Origin: Telopea speciosissima
Taxonomy: Eukaryota > Streptophyta > Magnoliopsida > Proteales > Proteaceae
Direction of reading: 5' to 3'
Length of the DNA: 64,000 nt
NCBI RefSeq assembly: GCF_018873765.1
Contig: NC_057922.1
Coordinates: 12,041,563 to 12,105,562, forward strand
Of the stretch, positions 1 through 11,040 are shown piece after piece. Position numbers and translations under genes: made by a program. The notes beneath the pieces were generated by a model. That model was not told the DNA's origin, ran no database searches, and worked only from the letters and a program-made list of their open reading frames with translations. The first letter of the stretch is position 1, and each line of letters begins with the position of its first letter.

Positions 1-353
1 CATTTTCCCTTGTTAAGTTTCCTGCACCCAACAAAGACACACAATGACTCTCTCAAGACATTGTAAGAGCAGAAAGGGTATAGAAACCAAGAAGATAGAA
101 TAGAGACATTGCCATAAATAGAAAGAGATAAAACAAGTTACATATATACAATACAGGAAAAGACAGAAATTACTTGACCAAGAGTAACAAAAATATTTAT
201 ATGTTCAACAGATTATATGAACATACACATAAAACAACTCCATCATTTTCAACCATTATAAATTCATGTTCCTTTAGTATTCAACATAAATGTTTATATT
301 TATATATATATATTTTCCCATTTCTTCTTTGCCATGGAAACCTTCTTTCATAA
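1..353. other. 3' flank of 4CL copy A
   Basis: AT-rich sequence downstream of the copy A stop codon. It should contain the 3' UTR; an AT run at 296-313 gives AATATAAA-like signals on the minus strand. No further gene is visible before the window edge. Confidence 0.5.
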
Positions 354-3300
354 CTAGCTGGGAACACCGTTCACCAGCATTGCTCTTAAATCCTTCCTTA
401 GAATCTTGCCAGATGGAGCTTTCGGGATTGCATCCATGAAAAATACCCGTTTGATCCTCTTGTAAAACACCACCTGCACCAGTAGCAAACCTACATTTTA
501 GATTACCTTTGCCTTTGACCATACCTCTATATGTACATATTGAGCCAGTCTGGGCTGGGCTGGGCTGGGTGGGCCAAGATGGAACTAACTCAACTATGAC
601 ACTTTTAGATCTTGGACTGGTTTTGGGCTGTGAAACCCCATTGTCAGGTTGGACATGGACTGAGGTCCTTGGTCGTCAACCCCATCCAATTTAACCACAC
701 CCAAGCCCATTAATTTATGGGCCGGTTCGAAATTAGGCCCATTAAAATATAGGATTTGCAAGTTTTCAATGAGCATCTTATAATTTATGGGAGAAAACGC
801 TTATATTGACATCTTATATACCAAGCCTATAGTGAGATAGTAAGACGATATATTTAATGAGGGGAGAACGAGAGGAGGAGGCGTGTAATTCCTCTTTCAA
901 TAGGTTTGTTGTCAAGGTGGGTCGAGGTCAGCCCATTGGAGCTACTTTGAGGGCTAGGAGAATTGGGTCTCGGCCATAAAGGTTGTGGGCTTTTTATTCT
1001 AATTAGGTTGGGCTTGGGCTCTTGTGCCTCTATTGAACCCAGCCCAACTGAGATGCATACCTATTGATATCCATGCATGTTTTTGAATATTCATACCTGT
1101 TTGGAGATATAGTCCTTGATCTCATCTTCGGTGACATTATAACCGTTGGATCTCACGACAAATGCAACTGGAACCTCGCCGGTAGCTTCGTCTAACATAC
1201 TGGAACATGGTGAAGAAAACCGATCCATTGGAATCCAATTAATTCAATGATTTGGATCAGAACCAGTAAATATTTATAGTAACTACTAATTAACAATATT
1301 GTTAGGTGTGACTTACGGTACAACTGCAGCATCAGAGATTTTGGGATGGGTGATGAGAATAGCTTCGAGCTCAGCGGGGGCCACCTGGAACCCTTTGTAT
1401 TTGATCAATTCTTTCAACCGGTCCACGATGAAGATCTCACCATCATTGTTGATGTAGCCGATGTCACCTGTATGTAGCCAGCCTTCTTTGTCGATGGTTT
1501 TCTTTGTACCCTCGGGGTCGTTGAGATAACCTGAGCAAAAGAAAAGGGCACATATGTTATTTTATTTTATCTAAAAATTTCTAAGAAAAAGAATAAGGAG
1601 TGCATCCATCATTTTACGTGCGGCTGTGTCCGGAATAGGTACACGCCACGCTACAGTATCGGTTAGTGTTCTTTTCCCTTTTAAAAAAATAGTACTCTGG
1701 ATGATAAAGCTTGACCTTGGTCGCAATTAGGGTTGTAACAGGGTTAGGTTGGGTTGGGCCTTTTAAAACTCCAACGCAACCTTGAGTCCACTTAGCTAGG
1801 CCCAGGCCCGACCTGGCTCTGACTCAATGCCAGAAAACTCCAACCCTGATCCGCCCTTAGGATCGGGCCTGGCTGACCCTGATTGACCTTGACCATGGAG
1901 GAGAAGGGAGATGCATGATTGCAGGGCTGGCTACGTTGGGAAGAAGAAGAACAAAAAAATAGAAGAAGACAAGGTTGGGTTGGGTTAGGCTGGGGCAAAC
2001 TCAACCCGAGGCCTCTCAACCCTGATCCGATAAAGAAATTCTCAATCCTGATCCAGCCTTAGGGCCAAGGTATCTCAACCCAGGCTCTGTTCGAGCTTAG
2101 GATGGACCAAAGCAAGCTCGGCTCATCAGAGCCAAACTTGCATCCCTTAGTCGCAATTACCGCTAGATCTTTGACTTTTCAACTAATTACTTTAATTTGA
2201 AGATGTGTGAGACAAAATAAGAAGGGTCCAACAATTTCTCCTGTCTGCTTTTGCTTATGACGCATGAGTCTTCTCCAGTGATATGGTGGTGAACCGGGAA
2301 TTTCTTGGTGACCGTTAAACTACTAATTTAATTCAAATGGGAACCATATAATATACGTCAGCATGTCATGATAGTATCGTAATGGAGCACTATCTGATAA
2401 CTGAGCTATCAAGCGTAGAGTGGACCCTTCTACCAAAAAAAAAAGGTGTACAGAGCCCCAATCCCATGAGTGGGGAATATAGGCTAAGAAGAAGTGTAGC
2501 CACTTGATTAGAAGACTTCACATATTTCCCCATTTTCAACTCACAATACAACATAAATATCAAAATGGTTAAGATTTGAGTTAATATAAAGTGTAAATAA
2601 CTATTTTTATTTGAGAATGCAAAATAAACCTAGAAATCTAGAATGTTTTCAAAGAATGTATATCAAACTCACCCTAAAGTTGCAGAAAATTATTCAAAGT
2701 AATTGCACAATTACATGGTTCATATAGTTCTGTTATGTAGTGAGATAATGTTGTAATTCTAAGGATTGGATAGATAGGGCAAGATGAGAAATGCCCACGT
2801 GTTAAACTCTTGACTCAAATTTAATCATAAATCTTCCCATGTATGTCCATGCGATGTTCCATGCATTTTCTTTGTAACCTTGAATTTTTTTCAATGCTTC
2901 ACTTTGTCACTTGACAAACTCGATTTGTTTGGCCTAGTACTTCACATATGAATACACAATTACCTTGGTGACTATCTATTCACAAAATTTTGGACTAATC
3001 CAACGTATCACGTAGCTATAAATGAAATAGATCATATTGATAAGATTTTCTTTGTGGGTGGAAAATATTATAATATTACAAAAATTCCAATAAATTTTCT
3101 TAAAGTGGAATGGATTTTTTTATATAGAGAGATGTGTTCTCTATCCAGAATTGTGGCTCCTATGCCTACACAAGATTCAATCAACGCCCCTTTTTTGGTT
3201 CAATATATGGGGACAGAAGGGTTATTTTATAGGGATGAAGAGACATAAACAAATGGAACAGGAAAGTTCCTTCCATTATATATAATATTAGGGAAGGTTC

Positions 3301-6300
3301 GTTGAGCTGTTGCAAAGGGTATGCTGACATAGTGCATGACACCCTATGAACAAGTGCGTAACGCACTTGGTAGCTTGTGGTGCTTAAAAGCTCATTGCTA
3401 TCAACAGGTCTTGGGTTCAAGCTTCCTGGTTCACATCTTTCCTCCCCTCCTCCTCCTCCTCCTCCTCCTCCTCCTCCTTAACTATTCAAAAAAGAAAAAA
3501 TAAAGACACCCTCTCTGGATGTTTTCTTCTTACATGAAATAATTTCTCTGCCCTCATGATTATGAAGTTCTTCCTCCTAATTAGTGTGTTCCCCAATACC
3601 ACTTGCTCATAGAATCCTCTCACATAAGTTTATTAAACTTTAGGGGAAAGTTTTCATACACGGCTTACACGACCGTGTATGAAAACTTTTCCCAACTTTA
3701 AATTCTAGTTTAAATTCTTAATCTTCCTATTGGCACCTGAATGACCAAGACAGATGCAAGGTCATGTATCACATACACCAGTTTGTCAATTTAAATCTGC
3801 CACGTGAAAATTATCTGTATTAACCAAACTTAATTAAGCATTTCTTATCATTTCCCAAAAACTAATTAATAATAGTGGTGGCCGGAAGATATAATAATAT
3901 AATTGAGTGCAAAGGGTCAAAGATAGAGAAGTGATTTAGTGGGACTTGTTAAAAGCTATTGGGTTGAAAGTGGAGTCTCCATGCAAGAAAGAAAAAAAGA
4001 TGACGACCACATGAGGAGGAGAAAGCATCATTGTCTTCGGTCTACCAACCCCACCCAAATTATACAAAACGACAAATCCAATTAAAAACTAATCGGGAGA
4101 AATTAATTAAAGAGCTTAATTAGTTTTTTCTTTCCTTGTACGTGATGGATTCGTTGGTTGGTAATCAGTCATAAAAACCTAGAATATATATACACCCTAA
4201 AACTAAGTTGGAGTAGTTATAGCTTATGAGATAATTATGAGTTATCTTAGGAAGTGTTTAGTGGTATAAGTTGAAAACATTCAATTTTCGGGTCCATAAG
4301 CGTAAGGATTTCCAACCAACCAAAGACTTGTTATATATCTATATATATATATATATGAGTGTTGAGTTGATTAGATTGATTAGCATATCTATAATTATTG
4401 TTCTTTCTAATTAGTATTGCCATTTGCCAGCCTTAAAAGATGGTATATCCCATATTAAACTGTTAGTTGTTAGTTGATAATTACGTTCTCCCTGCTTTAG
4501 GTGGCTAGTCCCCCTCTTTTTAATCTTTCCACCTAATAGTGTTTCTCATGCATGTTAGCGGTTTATCTGGATTTATTGATGATTTTAATTTAATCAAAAT
4601 TTGTATGACCTCCAACCCCATTGTTATCACAGCTGGGCTTGTCAGATTATTAATTACAAGACAAATTAGTACATTTTATTTATGTCCAATTAGTGGTTCA
4701 ATTCAAGCAATGGACTAATCAATAGCTAACTTTAACCTCCCACACGATTAAAGTTTAATGACCGACTTGGATCTTATTCTCCAACTTCATATAGAAAGGC
4801 AAGAGTACGCCGCCCGCTCTAGGTACACTGAGTGGCCTAGACCAATGGGCGGATGATACACTTTAAGGGGGGGCCCAAGGGTGAGAAAGAGAGAGAGAGA
4901 GATAGACTTGGCAAAAGTATGCTAGTGGTATACCATAAGCTAGCACCCTATGTGTCTAGAACTCTTTTCCTCCTTTTAAGGGGTAAGAGAGTCATTTCAA
5001 AGGGTGAAAAGAAAGATAGATACATAGGGTGCATATGCTAGCAGCTTACGGTATACTGCTAGCATGCGCATCGCTCTCCCTTTTTTTTAAAAGGAAAGAG
5101 TTTTCTCTCTGAAAAAAAGAAACATCAACCGAGATGGGATTTCCGTCTTTCATAAGGGCAGGGAGATCATTTCGCCCCCATCTTGTATTTGAGCGCAAGA
5201 AACACGTTCCTTGACAAAATCCTTTTGCCCTTTTTTTTAAAGGCTCCCCCCCCCCCCCCAAGAAAACATCTGGTCTTTTTTTAATATCCCTTTTTAGACT
5301 TCCTAAAGTGGATAAATAGGTATTAAAACTTAAAAGAGTCATAGGGAGAAGCTAAATTACATACCTTTCATAATCTGGGTCCCTCTAACGCAAATCTCTC
5401 CCGACTGATTTCGGGGCAGCGAGTCACCAGTCTCCGGATCAACGATCTTCAACTCAGCGTTTCTAACCACAGACCCACATGACCCTGATGTTACATCAAA
5501 TGGTTCCTTCGCGAACGCCAAGCTCATCGTAACTGGCCCAGCCTCTGTCATCCCATATCCCTGTACGTAACATTCAAATTTTTTTCTTCCAAATTAAATA
5601 TTCTCTAACAATATAAATTTTTATTTTTTTTGAAAACTTCCCAAAATTTTATGGTTATATAAAAAAATAATTAAAAAGGTTACCTGGGCAAGCTTGGCAT
5701 TTGGAAGCTTAGCTCTAAAGGCATCTTCAAGTTCCTTCCCTATGGGTGCAGCACCAGAGATAACCATCCTAATCGACGATAAATCATAATTATCGACCTC
5801 ATTAGATTTACTAATAGCCAAGACGACCGGCGGAACCATCGGAGCCACCGTAACCTTATATTTCTCCACCAGCTCCATCAATAGCACAAGATCAAATTTC
5901 TGCATGATAAGAATCGTTGAGCCAACTCGGATCCCACCGAGTAACACCACAGTGAGAGCATAGATATGGAAGAAAGGTAACAAACCAAGTAACACATCTT
6001 CACTATGGAAATACAAGTTAGGATTTTCTCCATCCACATGTTGAGCAATACTTGTAATCAAATTCTTGTGACTCAACATCACACCTTTAGGTAACCCAGT
6101 AGTTCCAGATGAGAATGGTAAAGCAACGATATCATTGATTGGATCAAAATCCAAACTCGGCATGTCATTCTCGTCAGACTGAGTCAACTCGGAGAAATGC
6201 AAACAACCCTCTGGAGGAACCGATGAGTCGATACACATAACCTTAATGTCATTCTCTTGTGCTAATTCCTTCACTTTCTCAAAATAACAAGCTTGAGTGA

Positions 6301-6685
6301 TAATCAGTTTAGCATCAGAAGCTTTTGCTTGTTTTGCTATCTCGGCTGGTTTGAAGAAGGGATTAGCTGTGGTGGTTATGGCACCACGAAAGGAAGCGCC
6401 GAGGAAAGAGAATGCGAACTCGGGTGAGTTGGGAAGTAAAAGCATGATCACCTCACCTTTTTGAATTCCCAATTTGTTGAGACCAGTTGCTACTTTGCGA
6501 GAGATGAGCTCGACATCGGCGTAAGTGTAGGTTTTGCCTGTTGCACTGTCGATGAGACATGGGCGTGATCTGAATTTTGGTAAGTTTTGGAAACAATAGG
6601 AATGTAGAGGGAGATGATCTGAAATGTAAAGATCTGGGAGTTTTGATCTGTAAATGAACTCTTGTTCATCTTTTGCAGGCGCCAT
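354..6685 (-). CDS. 4CL: 4-coumarate:CoA ligase, copy A (five exons, complete, 544 aa)
   Basis: Activates 4-coumarate and related hydroxycinnamates to CoA thioesters through an acyl-AMP intermediate; a cytosolic enzyme of general phenylpropanoid metabolism. Exons on the minus strand are 6685-5684, 5560-5365, 1530-1317, 1199-1097 and 473-354, all with GT-AG borders, joining in frame to 544 codons plus TAG. The start is the ATG at 6685 ([10 protein letters not shown]), because upstream in-frame sequence has no ATG before the CT-rich leader. Visible motifs: AMP-binding box [10 protein letters not shown] at residues 192-201, GYGMTEAGP at 335-343, GEICVRG (box II, usually GEICIRG), and the C-terminal catalytic lysine in PSGKILRK. 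Oddities are in the acyl pocket: HIYALT instead of HIYALN (Thr245), Pro282 and Ile309 at the positions of Arabidopsis 4CL2 Met293 and Lys320, and GPVTMSL, one residue shorter than GPVLSMSL in copy B. KLAQ replaces the usual KLGQ at the exon 1/2 junction. Intron 2 (1531-5364) is 3.8 kb. No stop or frameshift; probably functional. Confidence 0.95.
1728..2149. mobile_element. hAT-type MITE in intron 2 of 4CL copy A
   Basis: The element starts TAGGGTTGTAA and ends TTGCATCCCTTA, so its ends are imperfect inverted repeats. It is flanked by a perfect 8-bp target duplication GTCGCAAT (1720-1727 and 2150-2157). It has no coding capacity. The ends resemble the TAGGGATGTAAA elements found near gene C, suggesting a divergent member of the same superfamily. 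Confidence 0.75.
3335..3478 (+). repeat. possible tRNA-derived SINE remnant with (CTC)n tail
   Basis: The stretch around 3360-3425 has a B-box-like GGGTTCAAGCTTCC preceded by an A-box-like GGTAGCTTGTGGTGC, the layout of a pol III promoter. It does not fold as a tRNA. It is followed by a clean CTC trinucleotide repeat (about 3445-3478). It lies in intron 2 of 4CL copy A. A SINE origin is inferred only from these two boxes. Confidence 0.35.
4918..5068. repeat. foldback MITE in intron 2 of 4CL copy A
   Basis: About 40-bp imperfect inverted arms: the left arm has GCTAGTGGTATACCATAAGC and ACCCTATGTGTCT, the right arm AGATACATAGGGT and TATACTGCTAGCATGC. No protein is encoded. A pre-mRNA of 4CL copy A would carry the hairpin. 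Confidence 0.6.
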
Positions 6686-6793
6686 TAGAAGAAGCAGAAA
6701 AGAAGACAAGACAGAGAGAGACAGAGAGAGAGAGAGAGAAAAAAAGAGAGGAATTGTTGGTGTTTAATGAGAGAGGGAGAGTGAATGGAAAGA

Positions 6794-6803
6794 TTTATAT
6801 ATA
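6794..6803 (-). promoter_or_regulatory. TATA box of 4CL copy A
   Basis: The minus strand reads TATATATAAA about 110 bases upstream of the copy A start codon. Between it and the ATG lies a CT-rich leader (GA repeat on the plus strand, 6711-6750), a common plant 5' UTR feature. No canonical AC element (ACCTACC / ACCAACC) was seen close by. Confidence 0.55.
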
Positions 6804-7115
6804 GATATGGACATGGTTAGTGGGTAAGGAGTTTGTGATTTTAGATAGAAGTTTGGTAAAGATTTTTTTTATAAAAATAATTAAAGGTATATAAGGATTA
6901 ACTTAGATCTCATTTTCCCTAGTAGAGAGACAAATTTTAGTGGTTTGGAACTTGGAAGAAAGTGTAGAGTCTACGACTCTTAAGACTCTAAAGACTAATT
7001 AAGGGCTTCAAGACGTGCGCGAGTGGGATTTCAAATTTAACGTTTGTGGATTCTCTGGAACATCCTCTGCTATACGGACTTGGATCTTGTGCAGTTAAAA
7101 AAACCACCCCAAATA

Positions 7116-7188
7116 CAGGGGAGGGGGGGGGGGAGGTGGTCATTTCACATATGGGGCCCAGGTGGGACCCAGCTGTGAAATGACCACC
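7116..7188. repeat. foldback repeat with perfect 15-bp core
   Basis: GGTGGTCATTTCACA (7135-7149) is perfectly inverted at 7174-7188. The similarity of the arms extends outward into ACAGGGG, interrupted by a G-run. The region to about 7255 also resembles 41100-41235, so this belongs to a dispersed family. Confidence 0.6.
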
Positions 7189-8655
7189 TTACCCCTGTTT
7201 TTGCTGTCGTTTAACAGTGCTGCACAGGTGCAGCTCTCGCCACAGCTGCATAAGATCCTTTTCCCTGCTGTCCCTGCTATGCATGCCACGTTCATGGTAG
7301 AGAAAAAGCACCCGGGCTTTATTAGGTTTTATCATCATTTACAAAAATAACCTCTAGTGCTTTTTCTTCTCTTGTGATGAAAATGTAGGTAAGGATGCAA
7401 ACTGATAGTTGAAAATCCAAATTCGATTTGTATTTGTTTTTTGTATTAGGGTATTGGTCAAAGGATATCTGAATTCAAATAATCTAGAATAATAAAATCC
7501 ATCAGATTCGAATAAATATCAATTAATAATAAAAAATTAAATATATAATGATCGTGAGGGTTCTTGAAGATTCAACAGGTTCTAGAGAATGAGAAAAATA
7601 ATAGTCGAAAATCTAAATTTGATTCGTATTTGTATTTGATCAGAAGATATTTAGATCATACCTGAATTCGATCTATTTACATCTCTAGGTCCTAAGGTTT
7701 CAATAAGCTTGTCAATCGGTTCGGTTCAATCTAAGAAAGTGCTAGTGTGAATCAAAACCAAACCAAATGAAGATTCGATTCTAAACTTTGATACTCAAAT
7801 CGAACTAGTTTGTTTTGATTTGGTTTTAATCCGCATTTGGTTCTATTTGATCCTATTCAGTTAGAGTGAACGGTTCTTAAATCAGAACCGTATTTTTTTA
7901 TTTTCGTTTCCTATATTCCATAACCAAATTTGGACCAAATTTATTTGATTCATTTCGACTAATTTGATTTGATTTGATTTTTATTTTTTGTTCCAATTCC
8001 AATTTGACATCTTTAGTGTCAAAGGATCTAAACTCACGTATGATTTGCCAGGTCTCACACGTTTAGAGAACAAGCCTGATACCTAAAAAGTCCAACATCA
8101 AAGTATTACATAATGGGATGATTTTTCATTTGATGATTTATGGGTATTATTGTTCTTTGGAGCATTAATTTGAAATTCTAATAAATTTCTTATATAGATG
8201 GGACTAAAAAATTTCAATCAATATCTTATTATAATTTCGACTATCATGTTATAAGACATTTTTCATATTTCACAAGAACTGATAATTTGACAGTTTGACA
8301 ATTATAAAGGCTTTTTTCATTGGGTCATCCAAGAACATGGTGGAAATCTTGATCTTATTTCCATTGACTTTTCAAACATTTTTAAAAACCTAGAGATTTA
8401 GATTATTCATGATGCATGGATACATAAATAATGTTTGCCAAAATTTGAAATCAACTAAAATATCCATTAAAAGATAAGGACAACTAAGGGATGATGAATC
8501 ATGGAACAGGTTCTACGTAAGGGTTGAGAGACTATATCCACAACTCGCTAGACAAATGTTGGAAACTTGAAACTATACTAACTTCTCGACTTAAGAAGAT
8601 AATTAAAAATAAAAAGGAAAAAAGAAATATGTACGGCAGTGTGACCTATGCCCAT

Positions 8656-9026
8656 GGATCAAGAACTTGATTAAAACTTATCGAAACCATCTAGATATCT
8701 CAGTTTCACAGGTTTTTCGAGATGAGTTGGAGGTGAATTTTTAAAAGTGCAGGGTTTTGATCATGTATCGGTGGTTTCGACCATGTTTTGGTTGAAACAT
8801 GGTTGAACCACCTTGAAGCAGGCTTATATAATATATCATCTCAACCGAGAAAGACATATCTCAACTTGGTTTCGATAGAAACCCCTCCAACTCGGTAGTT
8901 TTGATAGAAACCTCTCCAACCAAGGTTTCCCCATGTATAAAAGAAAGTACCAAGTTTCGACCTTATTTTGGTTGGTTTCAACCAAAACCTCGGTTTCAAC
9001 CAGGTCCAAACCCAAGTTCTTGATCC
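8656..9026. mobile_element. 371-bp element with 14-bp terminal inverted repeats
   Basis: The unit starts GGATCAAGAACTTG (8656-8669) and ends with its exact inverse (9013-9026). The interior is rich in repeated TTTCGACC / GTTTCAACC motifs. No clear target duplication was found, and there is no coding capacity. The superfamily is unresolved. Confidence 0.6.
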
Positions 9027-9890
9027 TTACCTACGTCAGCACTCTCATGAGTCTATATCTCTCCCATATACATCTACCATTTTGTTTTGAGGAGGAAAGA
9101 GATAGACATATGGGAGCTGGTGTCGGCCACACTCCCACACACAAAACTACCAACAAATAAAAATATAGAATTCATAATGGGAGGAAGAAAAAGAAATTCT
9201 GAATAAGAACTTGGAATTCCAAAAATCCCACATCCGAAGTAGGTGATTGTTTTTGTCTTACAAGTTTGAAATGTCTTTTTATTTATTTATTGTGTGAAGG
9301 GCCAGTGATGCGCTTCCACGAATTGGATGTCAAAGCTGTCGGCTAAAGATTGCCAATCCCTCCAAAATGTATGGTTCTAATCAATACTTCACCTAACACT
9401 AGGACAGGTACCTCTGTGGTTGGTAAGATGGCGATTCCTCTCCTTTGATAGCGTGTGTCAGATAACATCCTTGGTTTTACGAGCCCCCTTATAATAGAGT
9501 ATATATTAAGAAAGAGAATGTTATCAGTGCCGCCGCGCAGGCGGTGTCTAGGCCCGCACATGGGCAGTCTGTGTAGGGGGCAAGATGGTTATTGCACCCA
9601 CTCCCATGTGTCTGGGCGCAACCTGTGCTGTGGCCCAGAGAACAATATCCTATATTAAGATAAGGGTCAATCTTCTTTGTGGAGGATTGTGGCCCATGTG
9701 TGAGTACGGGGCCAATGAGAGGGCATATTTGCATGATCATGGGAGTGAGATTTCATGAGGTGGGACGACCATTTCACCGTCCCCTATGTGTGGATATGAG
9801 CAATAAACTTTCCCACAAAGAACTTTCTTCATTAAGATAATTAAAACAGGATTAGATCTGGTTTAACATTATTAAGTTGTAATTGTTCAT

Positions 9891-10309
9891 TAAGGGTGTC
9901 ACAAATGAGACTAGATTAATTGAACGGATTGATTGAAATCGATTGGATCTAATCGAAACTGATTGATCAACCTCCTTATTGGTTTGATCTTGAATTTGAT
10001 TTTGAAACTAATAAAACTAACCATCTGTCCGGTCTGAAATTTAGAAAAAAAAATCTATAAAACTAATAAAATTAAAAAAAAACTTTTTCCTTTTTAAACA
10101 TATAAAAAATCAAAATGAGTTGACCGATCAGGGACCGTTACAAGAAACCATAACGGGATCAAAACTTACCAAAACAATAGCTATCGGTCTTGATTTTATT
10201 TTTGTAAGTTGAACTCCTCTTCTGTTTAAAATTGGACCAAATAGATATATAATAATGGGGGTTAAAAACTCAACCCGAATCGGACCGAGTTGACTATTTA
10301 AGATCCTTA
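9891..10309. mobile_element. hAT-like MITE, degenerate
   Basis: The unit starts TAAGGGTGTC and ends GATCCTTA. Flanking octamers TTGTTCAT (9883-9890) and GTCTTCAT (10310-10317) match at six of eight positions, consistent with an old 8-bp target duplication. The interior is AT-rich and noncoding. Confidence 0.4.
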
Positions 10310-10872
10310 GTCTTCATGAAGGAATTGATGTCAGGAAGGATACTACTCTTATCCCAATTTGGATCTTCTATTGCCGAGCTGTCTGGCAGGATCGTGCTGC
10401 GCAAACACAGCAAGATAAAAAATGATCCCCTTATCCCAGCCCGAACGCCTTGCGCGAGTGTTAATGACTATATGAGGACCATTTTACTTGTATGTGTTAT
10501 GGGTTGAGCAGTATTACAAATTATGTTAAGACCATTTTGCTTTTGTGTGACTTATTATGTTTGGACCATTAATTTGCTTGTCTGTGGACTGTGTGTTACT
10601 GATCATGTTAGGAACATAGTGTGTGTGGTTGTCTGTTTATGTTAGGACCATTGTACCAATTAAATAATACTCTCCCATTGTTCCCTATTACGTGGTATGA
10701 GACTCTCGCATTTGACTTTGGGTGAAGGAAAACTCGATCCAATGTAGTACAAGGCCCCGTTTATTTAGAGGGGAAGGTGGAGTGGGATTGTTGGGAAGAT
10801 GAGATCCATATGTTGATGGGATTTTATTAAGGTGAAAATGTTAAGGGAATCTTTATATGCTAGACTTGGAAA

Positions 10873-11040
10873 ATTATCTCCTCCAGTTCCCTGTCCGGCT
10901 CAGATCCCCAGTTCCTCTAATAGGGGGTGGTGGACCCCACCCGCATAGAGTGTTCGGGCATGGATAGGATGGTCATTCCAGCCCCCCCCTTGTAAGAGGA
11001 ACTGGGGAACTGCGTCGGGCAGGGAATTAGAGGAGATAAA
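10873..11040. repeat. foldback MITE with about 47-bp arms
   Basis: TTATCTCCTCCAGTTCCCTG (left arm, to 10919) is mirrored by CAGGGAATTAGAGGAGATAA (right arm, from 10994). The inner parts of the arms, CCCAGTTCCTCT and AGAGGAACTGGG, also pair. Noncoding. Confidence 0.65.

Noticed and set aside
3350-3430. tRNA gene
   Set aside because: A B-box-like motif is present, but no cloverleaf with a proper acceptor stem can be drawn.
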